The notes under the pieces were generated by a model. It saw nothing but the letters and a program-made list of their open reading frames with translations, ran no database searches and was not told the DNA's origin. From NCBI RefSeq assembly GCF_020177265.1, contig NZ_JAIVMC010000001.1:868001-932000 (forward strand): a stretch of DNA of 64,000 bases. The letters are read 5' to 3'. The first letter of the stretch is position 1, and each line of letters begins with the position of its first letter. This DNA comes from Pseudooceanicola marinus (GTDB taxonomy: Bacteria; Pseudomonadota; Alphaproteobacteria; Rhodobacterales; Rhodobacteraceae). The position numbers and the translations under genes are program-made. Shown piece by piece: positions 1 through 7,801 of the stretch.

Positions 1-2
1 AC

Positions 3-275
3 GGCTTCGTGGTCGACGCGGAGATCGTGGGGGCCGCCTTCGGACTTCCACCTGCCGAGGTACCCGCGAAGCTGCGTGCCGGAGATATCACCAGCCGCTG
101 CGAGACCGGAGTCGACGAGGACGCCGGCCGTTGGCGCATGACCTTCTATTCCGGCGGCCGCGCCCTGCGCCTGGTCGTCGACGAGAGCGGCACGATCCTG
201 TCGCGTGCCACCTTCCCTGCTCATGCGCCCGCCGCAGGTCCGATCGACCTCGCGACCATGAGCGCAAAAACCTGA
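3..275 (+). CDS. DUF6522 family protein, 5' end outside window
   Basis: The frame is open from the first bases of the window and reads GFVVDAEIVG before any start codon other than an internal GTG at 9, so the true start probably lies upstream. About 90 residues are visible. The segment ITSRCETGVDEDAGRWRMTF followed by an Arg/Leu-rich strand and a closing ATFP matches the small DUF6522 family, which has no assigned biochemical role. It is followed 32 bp later by a DUF305 membrane protein, probably co-transcribed. Family assignment is by remembered motif only. Function unknown. Confidence 0.7.
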   Translation, partial: GFVVDAEIVGAAFGLPPAEVPAKLRAGDITSRCETGVDEDAGRWRMTFYSGGRALRLVVDESGTILSRATFPAHAPAAGPIDLATMSAKT

Positions 276-307
276 CCGCAATCCCTCACAAGAAAGGGGT
301 ATCTATC

Positions 308-1768
308 ATGCTGTCCTCCCTCCCCCGCAAACCAGGCCTCGGCATCGCCCTCGCGTTCACCGGCGCGCTGGCGCCGGCTGCGGCCTCGGCTCATGTGAAG
401 TGGTTCGCGCCCTACATCGTCGACGCGGCGCCGGCGCCAATCACCCGGACCCTGACCGATCCCTGGTTCTGGAGCGGCATCGTTCTGGTTCTGGTATTCT
501 TCATCGCCACTCGTCTCGTTGAGCGCACTGCCGCCGGAGAGACGGCGCTCGACGCGATGGATCGCGTCACGAACCCGCTCTGGTTCAGGCTCGATGACTT
601 CGTCCGTATCGTGGTCGCGGGCTTCTTCGTCGCGATCTTCTCGGTTGGCGGCGTATACCTGACGCCCGACCTCAAGACCCCGGCCGAATGGGTGAGCTGG
701 CTTCAGCTCCTGATCGCCGCCGGGATTGTCTCGCGCAAGACCATGCCGCTTTCGGCGGCCGGGATCATCTTCCTCTGGGTGCTCGCCCTGCGCGATTACG
801 ACCCGTTCCACCTGCTCGATTACCTGGCGCTCGGCGTCGCCGTGGCGGCCTACCTGGTCCTCGAGTCCTCGGGCCGGGAGGACTGGCGCAAGCACCGCTT
901 CGAGGTGCTCCGCTGGGGTGTCGCCATCGCGCTAATGTGGTCGAGCTTGGAGAAATTCGCCTACCCTGAATGGTTCTATCCACTCGTCGAGGAGAAACCG
1001 TTCCTGACCTTCGGTATTCCGCGCGACATGTTCATCCCGATGGCGGGTGTCGCGGAGTTCACCATGGGCTTCGGCCTGCTTGCCACGCCACTGGTGCGGC
1101 GCCTATCCGCGATCGCGCTCTTCGTGATCTTCAATGCCGCAGTTTACCCGTTTGGCCGGGTCGACCTGATCGGTCACGCACTGATCATGGCAATTATTGT
1201 CGTGATCGCGGTCGACCATACCCGGGAGTTGCACTTCTGGTCCTGGATCAGGCGCGCCCTCGTTGGTGTACCGATCGGACTGACCGGGGCGCTGGTGATC
1301 TTCGCGACGGCCTATTGGGGCCTGCACGCGACCTTCTACGGCACCGACACCCGGACCATGGCCGAGATCCTGGCCCAGGAGGGGGAGATGGCGACGCATT
1401 CCTATTCGCTGGAGCATCCGCACGGGCCGCAGGCGATGGAGAGCCTGCGCGAGGGTGACAATCTCCCGTCTATCGCGCCGGCCGAACTCGGCGACACCTC
1501 CGTCGCCGACGCCTACGCACAGTCGATGATGGGGATGCATGACGAGATGATGGCCGGCCTCCAGCACGAGGATCCCGATGTCGCCTTCGTGCTCGGGATG
1601 ATCCCGCACCACCAGGGCGCCATCGACATGGCCCGCATCCAGCTCGCCGCCGGCTCCGACCCCGAGAACATGGAGCTGGCCCGGCACATCATCGCCGAGC
1701 AACAGCAGGAGATCGACGCAATGCGCACCTGGCTCGAGGCGCGCGGAATCGAGGTGCCTGATACCTGA
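308..1768 (+). CDS. Integral membrane protein with C-terminal DUF305 domain
   Basis: A 486-residue protein. The start at 308 is chosen because AAAGGGG lies just upstream and the next residues form a signal-like hydrophobic segment ending ASAH. Several further membrane segments fill residues about 50-360. The last roughly 100 residues hold the DUF305 signature MIPHHQGAIDMA, preceded by MMGMHDEMM. DUF305 is a ferritin-like helical domain often found beside copper genes, and its His/Met-rich surface suggests metal contact, though no activity is established. The fusion to a large membrane region resembling DoxX-type proteins is not standard for stand-alone DUF305. A second DUF305 protein lies at 24512-25354. 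Confidence 0.8.
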   Translation: MLSSLPRKPGLGIALAFTGALAPAAASAHVKWFAPYIVDAAPAPITRTLTDPWFWSGIVLVLVFFIATRLVERTAAGETALDAMDRVTNPLWFRLDDFVRIVVAGFFVAIFSVGGVYLTPDLKTPAEWVSWLQLLIAAGIVSRKTMPLSAAGIIFLWVLALRDYDPFHLLDYLALGVAVAAYLVLESSGREDWRKHRFEVLRWGVAIALMWSSLEKFAYPEWFYPLVEEKPFLTFGIPRDMFIPMAGVAEFTMGFGLLATPLVRRLSAIALFVIFNAAVYPFGRVDLIGHALIMAIIVVIAVDHTRELHFWSWIRRALVGVPIGLTGALVIFATAYWGLHATFYGTDTRTMAEILAQEGEMATHSYSLEHPHGPQAMESLREGDNLPSIAPAELGDTSVADAYAQSMMGMHDEMMAGLQHEDPDVAFVLGMIPHHQGAIDMARIQLAAGSDPENMELARHIIAEQQQEIDAMRTWLEARGIEVPDT

Positions 1769-1777
1769 TCTGCTCTC

Positions 1778-1804
1778 CCCGGTGTCGCACCCCGCGACAC
1801 CGGG
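1778..1804. terminator. Perfect hairpin between convergent genes
   Basis: CCCGGTGTCGC and GCGACACCGGG form an 11-bp perfect stem with a 5-nt loop. It sits in the 39-bp gap between two convergent genes, where it could stop transcription from both sides. Neither flank has a clear T-run, so rho-independent function is inferred from position and stem strength only. Confidence 0.55.
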
Positions 1805-1807
1805 CCG

Positions 1808-2344
1808 TCACTCGGGGGCGGGATAGATGACGGCACCATCCTCCCGAAGCTGCGCTCCTTCGGTCAGCTCGGCCACATCGATCCGACCCGGTGCCATCAG
1901 ATGCCGCACTTCCTGGCCATGGAGCAGTAGCCAGTCGGTGATGATCCTGCGATGACATCGCCACCAGACGGCTTCCGAACACATCATCGCGACGGATTGG
2001 CTCTGGCCGAGATCGAGCAACTCGGTGAAGGCGTTCCGGAAGTCTGAGCCGAGGGCGTAGTCCGCGTAGTTGTGAAAGCTCCGCACCCTCCAGAAAGCGT
2101 TCAGATCGTTAGCGACATCCGGCTGTTTCGGGCGTCGCCCGCCAAGCGCCAGCATGTGTCGATAGCCGATCTGATAATCGGCCAGGCTTTGCGGAAACGT
2201 GTCGTCGTTGAAGTCGGGATTGCTGCGTGATTTCGGGAATGACCGCACATCGATCAGGAGCCGAACCCCGGCCTCGCGCAGCATGTCGATGACCGTCTGC
2301 GGCGACCGGTTCGAATGTCCGATGGTCGCGAAACCGCCGCTCAC
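1808..2344 (-). CDS. DUF488 family protein
   Basis: A 178-residue protein with the DUF488 motifs in order: TIGHSNR near the N-terminus, LIDVRSFPKSRSNPDFN (about residues 29-45), YRHMLALGGRRP, and the conserved MMCSEAVWWRCHRR near residue 120 with the two usual cysteines. The biochemical role of DUF488 is unknown. The start is a GTG whose last bases overlap the TGA of the upstream DUF2945 gene (GTGA), so the two are translationally coupled. The family call is firm; the function is open. Confidence 0.85.
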   Translation of the reverse strand: MSGGFATIGHSNRSPQTVIDMLREAGVRLLIDVRSFPKSRSNPDFNDDTFPQSLADYQIGYRHMLALGGRRPKQPDVANDLNAFWRVRSFHNYADYALGSDFRNAFTELLDLGQSQSVAMMCSEAVWWRCHRRIITDWLLLHGQEVRHLMAPGRIDVAELTEGAQLREDGAVIYPAPE

Positions 2345-2553
2345 GAGTCGTGCTTGGTCAGCGCGTCCTCCTTGTGCGCCGCGATATGATCGGTCTTGTC
2401 GCTCTCGATCTCGTATTGGGGCTCTTCCTTCGACGCGCGGCGGCGATGGCCCTTGTAGTCGAAATCCGCCTCGTGGACCTTCACGATGCGGCCGCTGACC
2501 CGGCCAGCCTCGGAATTCCAGCTCACGTGATCGCCTTTCGAAAACTTCGCCAT
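2341..2553 (-). CDS. DUF2945 (Tudor-like, HVA1-type) small protein
   Basis: A 70-residue protein beginning MAKFSKGDHVSWNSEAGRVS. This start is preferred over an in-frame ATG six codons upstream because GGAGGT lies 6 bp before it. The repeated KGDHVSWNS, GRIVKVHEADFDYKGHRRRAS and PQYEIESDK segments are typical of DUF2945, a small SH3/Tudor-like beta barrel that follows a hydration/stress-protein pattern. No enzymatic role is expected. It is coupled to the downstream DUF488 gene by a 4-bp overlap. Confidence 0.8.
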   Translation of the reverse strand: MAKFSKGDHVSWNSEAGRVSGRIVKVHEADFDYKGHRRRASKEEPQYEIESDKTDHIAAHKEDALTKHDS

Positions 2554-2700
2554 TCGCTTCACCTCCGTCACGTTCTCAACATCTGTCCGTCTTGTGCTGT
2601 TCCAGGCCGGTTCCGGTCACCAAGATTGACAGACTGGGCCAAGCGGCTAAGCTCACCTCATGGTCACGCACGAGAACCTTTTCCGGTTTCTGCTTCTGAA

Positions 2701-2720
2701 CCGCCCGGGTCCCCGGGCGG
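2701..2720. promoter_or_regulatory. Perfect GC hairpin in leader region
   Basis: CCGCCCGGG and CCCGGGCGG form a 9-bp perfect stem around a 2-nt centre. It lies about 90 bp upstream of the Rnk-like gene at 2809 and 150 bp from the divergent DUF2945 start. There is no T-tract, so it may be a transcription or mRNA structure element rather than a terminator. Role unknown. Confidence 0.4.
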
Positions 2721-2808
2721 TCTGCGCATAGCTGCGTCTTCGACCACCCGGGGCTTTCTCACATCCTTGAATTGAGAACGCGGGCTTCGCCGCCCCGGGA
2801 GACACATC

Positions 2809-3276
2809 ATGACCATCACCAGGATCAGCAATCTGCCTGCGGGCAGTGACTTTCGATCGCTGTTCGAGCGCTCCGCTGTCGAGACGGGATTTCTCCTCAC
2901 TGTCGAGGACCGGCTCGGCATCGAGCGCCTGCTCCGCCATCGCGGAACCAAGAATGCGCCCAACCCCCCGCTTTTGAACGGGCTCCTGCGCCACAAGCTG
3001 CGGATCTCGCGCGGCGCTCCGGAGCCGGCCCCGCCCGGACTCGTCGTGGCCGGATGCCATGTCACCTACATGATCAGTGGAGAGGGCGCGCGCTCGGGCG
3101 CGCTTTCCATGAGCCCGGTGCCGATCCCGGGTCATGTTCTCGTCGCATCCTTGCTTGGGGCAACCCTCATCGGGATGCGAAAACTGCAGAAGGTACCGCT
3201 GCTGCGGGACGACGGCCAGATCGAGACAGTCGTCGTGCTGGATGTGAGCCCGGCTCCGGACCACGACGCGGCCTGA
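2809..3276 (+). CDS. GreA/GreB/Rnk-like C-terminal domain protein
   Basis: A 155-residue protein. The N-terminal half is helical and divergent. The C-terminal half (about residues 80-150) carries the FKBP-like fold of Rnk/GreA proteins, visible as VTYMISGEG, then PIPGHVLVASLLGATLIGM and a closing beta strand VVVLDV. Such proteins bind RNA polymerase through the secondary channel or modulate it. A second, more canonical Rnk follows 83 bp downstream, suggesting a tandem pair. The start is preceded by GGGAG. The divergent N-terminus makes the exact activity uncertain. Confidence 0.65.
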   Translation: MTITRISNLPAGSDFRSLFERSAVETGFLLTVEDRLGIERLLRHRGTKNAPNPPLLNGLLRHKLRISRGAPEPAPPGLVVAGCHVTYMISGEGARSGALSMSPVPIPGHVLVASLLGATLIGMRKLQKVPLLRDDGQIETVVVLDVSPAPDHDAA

Positions 3277-3359
3277 TGGTCTGATCCGTCTCTGGCGGGT
3301 CTGAAAATTTGGCTACCCACAATGCATCCACGCCACCAGAGGGCGGAAAGGACAATTCG

Positions 3360-3803
3360 ATGACTGCACAACGCTCCACCTCACGCGGCACCGGCCGGCG
3401 GCCCAAGGTCGTCATCGATGCCGAAAGCCTGGACAGGCTCGAAGCGCTCGCGGAGGGCGCGATCCAGCGAAACCCTGACCTCGCCGACCGGCTGCTCGGC
3501 GAGATCGGCCGGGCCCGCATCGTTCCGGCGGCGAAGCTCCCGCCGAACGTGGTGGCGATCGGCCGCGCGGTCACCTATCGCGATGAGTCGACCGGCCAGG
3601 AGAAGACGGTAGCGCCGGTCTTTCCCGAGGACGCAGACATCGCACGCGGCAGGATCTCGATCCTGACGCCGATCGGGGTCGCCCTGATCGGCCTGGCCGA
3701 GGGCGCATCGCTCCACTGGGATACCAGAGATGGAGAGCGGCGGGTGCTGACCGTGCTCCACGTTGCCGTCCAGGATGCCTCTGAAGGGCTGGAGGCCGGA
3801 TGA
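3360..3803 (+). CDS. rnk: Rnk-type nucleoside diphosphate kinase regulator
   Basis: A 147-residue protein whose order matches Rnk: RPKVVIDAESLDRLEAL, a short coiled-coil with LADRLLGEIGRARIV, KLPPNVVAIGRAVTYRD, and the C-terminal GRISILTPIGVALIGLAEG followed by a beta strand. Rnk binds RNA polymerase and is related to Gre factors without the long acidic coiled coil. The start at 3360 follows GGAAAGGA; an in-frame start 17 codons upstream lacks such a site. Length fits the family (about 135-150). Confidence 0.8.
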   Translation: MTAQRSTSRGTGRRPKVVIDAESLDRLEALAEGAIQRNPDLADRLLGEIGRARIVPAAKLPPNVVAIGRAVTYRDESTGQEKTVAPVFPEDADIARGRISILTPIGVALIGLAEGASLHWDTRDGERRVLTVLHVAVQDASEGLEAG

Positions 3804-3841
3804 TCCGCTGTTCCCGGAGCCTTGCCGAGGCCCATGACCTA

Positions 3842-3892
3842 CCCGGAAGGAGCCGTTCGATGCGCTGACAAAGCCATGACTCTCCTTCCGGG
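3842..3892 (+). promoter_or_regulatory. 11-bp inverted repeat enclosing a Met-Arg-stop mini-ORF
   Basis: CCCGGAAGGAG (3842-3852) and CTCCTTCCGGG (3882-3892) are exact reverse complements, 29 nt apart. The left arm includes AGGAG, which is followed 7 bp later by ATG CGC TGA, a two-codon ORF. The structure lies 54 bp upstream of the zinc-ribbon gene at 3946. A translated mini-ORF or a masked ribosome site in the leader is possible; this is inference from sequence alone. Confidence 0.4.
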
Positions 3893-3945
3893 ATATCGGC
3901 AATCGCCGCTTCGGCGTCCTTCCCTTCCCGTCGAAAGAGGGTCTC

Positions 3946-4173
3946 ATGAACCGTCACCTTCCCCTTGCTTGCCCCTCCTGCAAAGCATCGCTTCCTCGCG
4001 CAGCCGCTCATCGCTGCCCCACCTGTCGGCACAGTCTTGGCGGCGCGATCCCTATTATCCGAATTTCCTGCCGTCGTTGCGGCTCCGCTGTCGAGCGACA
4101 CGCCGGCGCCACCGTGACCTGTCTCCGGTGCCGGTCTCGTCGGCCATCACGGCTCGCGCGACAGGGCTGCTGA
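3946..4173 (+). CDS. Small cysteine-rich zinc-ribbon protein
   Basis: A 75-residue protein with four Cys pairs: CPSCK at residue 9, CPTC at 24, CRRCG at 42 and CLRCRS at 59. This spacing fits two treble-clef or zinc-ribbon modules and predicts binding of up to two zinc ions. The rest is basic and Arg/Ser-rich. Start chosen at 3946 with GAGGG just upstream. The stop ends one base before the ATG of the MscS channel, so co-expression is likely. I know no named family for it. A competing overlapping frame lacks any motif. Confidence 0.5.
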   Translation: MNRHLPLACPSCKASLPRAAAHRCPTCRHSLGGAIPIIRISCRRCGSAVERHAGATVTCLRCRSRRPSRLARQGC

Positions 4174-4174
4174 C

Positions 4175-5131
4175 ATGAAACTGGTCTCTCATCTCCGACG
4201 GCTGATCTGGCCTTCGGTCCTGCTTCTTGTCGCCGTCGGCCTGGTGATCCTTGACCGGGAGGTCGAGCAGCGGATCGGGCTGTCTCTCCGCATGGCTGGC
4301 GGCGTTGTCGGGTGCCTTGCCGCGGCCTGGCTGGGAAGCCGGCTGTTCGGCTTGTTCGCCGATCGCCGGAGGCGCCACAACCGTCCCTATCCGCGCCTGT
4401 TCCGGGATCTCGTGGCCGTTCTGCTGTTCTTCGCCGCGGTCGTTGCCTCGGCCGCACTTCTGCTGGGCCAAGGTCTTCTCGGCGCGCTGGCGGGATCGAG
4501 CCTGATACTCGCGATGCTGGGCTTCGCGATCCGGAACGTCGTGGCCGACACTTTGTCTGGCATCGCGCTCGGCGTCGAGGCACCCTACCGGATCGGGGAC
4601 TGGGTCGATATCGAGCAGGTCGCCCGCGGCCGCGTCATCGAGATCGGCTGGCGCACGACACGGGTGCTGACTCAGGACTCGACCTACATGATCCTGCCGA
4701 ACAGTCAGATCGCCCGCCGGCGCATCACCAACTACTCGGCGCCGAAGCCGCAGTATCGCGCGCAGCTCTCGCTGAAGCTCACGCATGAACTTCCCGTCGA
4801 TACCGCGAAGGCCCTGATCCTGAAAACCCTGCGCGAAGCACGTCTCATCCAGACCGACCCGGCTCCGGACGTGCGGGTGCAGGAGTTGGGCAGCGACGGC
4901 AACAGCTACGCCGTTCGCTTCTGGCTGTCGCGTTTCGAGCGGGATGTCGACTGCCGCGACGAGGTTCTGGCCCTGATCGACCGCGCGATACGGGGCGCAA
5001 ACATTCCGGCCCCACGCATGCAGATCGAGTTAAGCCGGCCCCGAAGCGCAAAAATCGACCCTCTCGCGCATGACGCGGAGGTTGCGCGGGTATTCGCTGC
5101 GCCACCCGAACGAGAACATCTCGAAGCGTGA
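4175..5131 (+). CDS. MscS-family mechanosensitive ion channel
   Basis: A 318-residue membrane protein. Hydrophobic segments at about 11-25, 38-58 and 75-95 precede the pore helix LAGSSLILAMLGFAIRNVVAD and the beta-domain start GVEAPYRIGDWVDIE. ILPNSQIARRRITNYS near residue 185 and the C-terminal alpha/beta part complete the MscS fold. The predicted role is tension-gated solute release in the inner membrane. It starts two bases after the zinc-ribbon gene ends, and its stop overlaps the first in-frame ATG of the next gene. Length is typical for small MscS proteins. Confidence 0.9.
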   Translation: MKLVSHLRRLIWPSVLLLVAVGLVILDREVEQRIGLSLRMAGGVVGCLAAAWLGSRLFGLFADRRRRHNRPYPRLFRDLVAVLLFFAAVVASAALLLGQGLLGALAGSSLILAMLGFAIRNVVADTLSGIALGVEAPYRIGDWVDIEQVARGRVIEIGWRTTRVLTQDSTYMILPNSQIARRRITNYSAPKPQYRAQLSLKLTHELPVDTAKALILKTLREARLIQTDPAPDVRVQELGSDGNSYAVRFWLSRFERDVDCRDEVLALIDRAIRGANIPAPRMQIELSRPRSAKIDPLAHDAEVARVFAAPPEREHLEA

Positions 5132-5160
5132 CGAGCCTGGAAAACATGAAGGAGACCCCG

Positions 5161-5703
5161 ATGCAGAACCGCATCGCCAGTCGGCACGTCGTCCTCTCCG
5201 GCTGCTCGGGTGGCGGCAAGTCGACGCTGCTGGCTGAACTGCGCTCGCGAGGCTTCGAGACCGTCGAGGAGCCCGGCAGGAGGATCGTGGAGGAGGAACT
5301 GCGCGGGGACGGGAAGGCTCTCCCCTGGGTCGATCTCGAGGCGTTCGCGAGGCGGGCCATCGGCATGGCAGCCGGGGACCGAGAACGCATGAGAGCTGCG
5401 GAAGGATGGGTCTTCTTCGATCGCGGACTTCTCGATGCAGCCGCCGCGCTGGAACACGCAGCGAGCGTGGCGGTGTCCGACACTTTGTCCGGACATGACC
5501 GCTTCCATCACCAGGTGTTCCTGACCCCGCCCTGGCCCGACATCTACCACAGGGACAGCGAACGCCAGCAGGACCTGAGGAAAGGCGTCACCGAGTATCA
5601 CCGGCTGATCGAGACTTTCGACCGGCTCGGATATGATCCGGTCCTTCTGCCAAAGCTCGATGTCGAAGCGCGGGCCGACTTCATTCTTGACGCGCTCACC
5701 TGA
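5161..5703 (+). CDS. AAA_28-type P-loop ATPase/kinase
   Basis: A 180-residue protein with Walker A GCSGGGKST near residue 15, an early EEPGRRIVEEEL segment, and WVFFDRGLLDAAAALEH as the likely Walker B region. The order matches the predicted ATPases of the AAA_28 family, whose substrate is unknown. The start at 5161 is preferred to an ATG 11 codons upstream because GGAG lies 7 bp before it. It follows the MscS gene by about 30 bp. Biochemical role open; fold assignment good. Confidence 0.75.
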   Translation: MQNRIASRHVVLSGCSGGGKSTLLAELRSRGFETVEEPGRRIVEEELRGDGKALPWVDLEAFARRAIGMAAGDRERMRAAEGWVFFDRGLLDAAAALEHAASVAVSDTLSGHDRFHHQVFLTPPWPDIYHRDSERQQDLRKGVTEYHRLIETFDRLGYDPVLLPKLDVEARADFILDALT

Positions 5704-5894
5704 CAATCGGACCGAAGCCCGTCTCCCTGTTCGGATTGGACATGTCTTTCCGAGATCATTATATCGGCAATGCAAGGCAACCCGCGATGGCGTCGCGCTG
5801 GCTGCCGCAATTCCGATAATCGCAACGAATGTCCTGAACGCCCGGACTTCCTCCCGCACATCTCATGCGGGTTCTGAAGTGATGAGGTGGTGTC

Positions 5895-6857
5895 ATGACC
5901 CTTGCTCTGCCCTATACGTCGCGGACCATGTGGACAGGTTCTTTCGCAGGGATGGCCTGCATGGCCGCGGCAATGGTTCTGCTGCCATTGGGTGACACGC
6001 TGTCGAAGCTGCTGACGGAGACGCTGAACCCGATCGAGGTCGCGACCGTGCGCGTTCTCGCCCAGGCGGCCTTCCTCCTGCCGGCGGCGGTGGTGCTGCG
6101 GAAACGTCTCAGGGGCGCCATGTTCTCGCCGGTTGTCGCGCTGTCCGGTCTTCTGGTGATGATCACGCTCATCTGTCTGATCGGCGCTTTCGCGGTCATG
6201 CCGATCGCCACCGCGATCGCCATCTTCTTCGTGGAGCCGTTGATCCTGACTGTGCTGGCAGGTCCGCTCCTGGGCGAGGCTGTGGGTCCGCGACGCCTCG
6301 CGGCCGTCGGCATCGGTCTCGTGGGCGCGCTGATCGTCATCCGGCCGGGTGCCGAGTTCGAGATCGCCGCACTCCTGCCACTCCTCGCGGCCGCCTCCTA
6401 TGCGCTCAACATGATCGTTCTGCGCCGCGCCGCGCGCACCCGTTCGGGGCTGACCATCCAGTGCGGCGCCACAATCTATGCCTGCATCGGCATGGTGGTC
6501 CTCAGCTTCGGTCTTCAGGAGGCGGGCTATGTTTCTTCGGACCCTGGCGCCCTGCCTGCCTCTGGATGGGCTCTGATCCTCGGGAGCGGCTTTTTTGCCG
6601 CGGCGAGCTACGTCCTGATCGCCGAAGCCTTTCGCCACGCCGAAGCCGGTCTCCTGGCGCCGTTCCAGTATCTCGAGATCATCGGTGCCACCGCCGCCGG
6701 CTACTTGGTCTTCGGGGAGTTTCCGGACGGGATGACCTGGGTCGGGATCGCGGTCATCCTCGCATCGGGTCTTTACGTCGTCTATCGCGAGCGGTCGCGC
6801 GCGCCAGCGACCCTGGAACCAACACGGCACAGGAGCCGCCGGATCCGGCCCCGGTGA
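5895..6857 (+). CDS. EamA/DMT-family transporter
   Basis: A 320-residue protein with about ten membrane segments arranged as two EamA repeats. The first begins near GDTLSKLLTETLNPIEVATVR and ends around VIRPGAEFE; the second includes SGWALILGSGFFAAASYVLIAEAFRH and PFQYLEIIGATAAGYLVFGE. DMT transporters move small metabolites across the inner membrane; the substrate cannot be read from sequence. The start is preceded by GAGGTGG. The basic C-terminal tail (RSRRIRPR) is longer than usual. Transcribed toward a broken GntR-type regulator. Confidence 0.85.
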   Translation: MTLALPYTSRTMWTGSFAGMACMAAAMVLLPLGDTLSKLLTETLNPIEVATVRVLAQAAFLLPAAVVLRKRLRGAMFSPVVALSGLLVMITLICLIGAFAVMPIATAIAIFFVEPLILTVLAGPLLGEAVGPRRLAAVGIGLVGALIVIRPGAEFEIAALLPLLAAASYALNMIVLRRAARTRSGLTIQCGATIYACIGMVVLSFGLQEAGYVSSDPGALPASGWALILGSGFFAAASYVLIAEAFRHAEAGLLAPFQYLEIIGATAAGYLVFGEFPDGMTWVGIAVILASGLYVVYRERSRAPATLEPTRHRSRRIRPR

Positions 6858-6869
6858 CCAAGGTGACCA

Positions 6870-7567
6870 TCAGGACGTGCTTGGTTCCGAACCGAGAACG
6901 CCCATGTCGATACTGACGACTTCGAGATGATGGGCCATGGCGCGATGCGCTGCCGGACCGTCGCTGGCCGCGATCGCGTCGACGACCTGTTCGTGCTGAT
7001 CGCCATGCACCCTGGTGAACTTTTCCACGCCGATCCGACGGTAGGTGCGATCCCACTCCCTCTGCCAGACGGCACGGCAGCGGGCGCCCGAAAAGTGGCG
7101 CAAGAGGGCAATCAGGAGCGGGTTGCGCGCGACCTGAGCGATCGACTGGTGAAACGCGTCATCCGCACGCTCGCACGCCGCGCGATCTCGCGCCCTCCCT
7201 CGGCAACGCGCTGGCGCAGAAGGGCGATGTCGCCCGGCACCCGCCGCCCTGCGGCGGCCGCCGCGACCTGAGGTTCGAGCAGGCGTCGTGCATCCATCAG
7301 GTCGGCCGGCGTCGTCGCCTCGAGAAGCAGCGTGTCCTTCACCGGCTGCCCAAGGGGCGCTCGACCCCGAAAGGTCCCTTGTCCGACGTGGCGCCAGATT
7401 TCGCCCTGCGCCTCGAGTGTCGCGAATGCTGCGCGAAGAGTTTCGCGACTGCATCCGACGAGGTCCTTCAGCACCCTCTCCGGCGGCAGGCGATCTCCCG
7501 ACGCAGGCGCACGCTCCTCGAGAACGTGCCAAAGCCGCGCCCGCGCCGTCTCCTTGTCTGTTTGCAT
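6870..7567 (-). pseudogene. GntR/FadR-type regulator (FCD domain), frameshifted
   Basis: The N-terminal half reads from 7567 as a GntR winged helix (DRLPPERVLKDLVGCSRETLRAAFATLEAQGEI, in two parts, about residues 25-60) followed by the start of an FCD domain (DLMDARRLLEPQVAAAAAG). The rest of the FCD domain (ADDAFHQSIAQVARNPLL and IGVEKFTRVHGDQHEQVVDA) is found only in another frame, ending at 6870. The frame changes between about 7200 and 7165, consistent with loss of one base (or gain of two). Either a real pseudogene or a sequencing error. It stands divergent to the HPP-CBS gene. Confidence 0.75.
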
Positions 7568-7739
7568 GCCATTCTCCTGATCGGACCAACATTCAGACCG
7601 CGTCTCACTGAAGGCAAGCGGCAGACTCTGTGCAATCAGCCGTTTCGATCTTGAGCTTCTCCGCAATATCCCGTTCCCGGCATCCAGCCAGAGACAGGAC
7701 CAACGTTCTTTTCATAATCAGGATCGTTCACATTCTGCC

Positions 7740-7758
7740 GCCATATGAGGCATATGGC
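7740..7758. promoter_or_regulatory. Palindromic operator-like site
   Basis: GCCATATG-AGG-CATATGGC is a perfect 8-bp inverted repeat with a 3-bp centre. It lies in the divergent gap between the GntR-type regulator and the HPP-CBS gene, the usual place for such a regulator's operator. Binding is inferred from position and symmetry. Confidence 0.4.
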
Positions 7759-7764
7759 CCGACA

Positions 7765-7785
7765 GTCGCCCGCTTTGCGGGCGAC
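7765..7785 (+). promoter_or_regulatory. Hairpin directly before the HPP ribosome site
   Basis: GTCGCCCGC-TTT-GCGGGCGAC is a perfect 9-bp stem with a triloop, ending 2 bp before the TTAGGAGG ribosome site of the gene at 7802. In the mRNA it would sit immediately 5' of the ribosome site. Function (stability, attenuation) is unknown. Confidence 0.45.
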
Positions 7786-7801
7786 TTAGGAGGCATACGA
7801 C

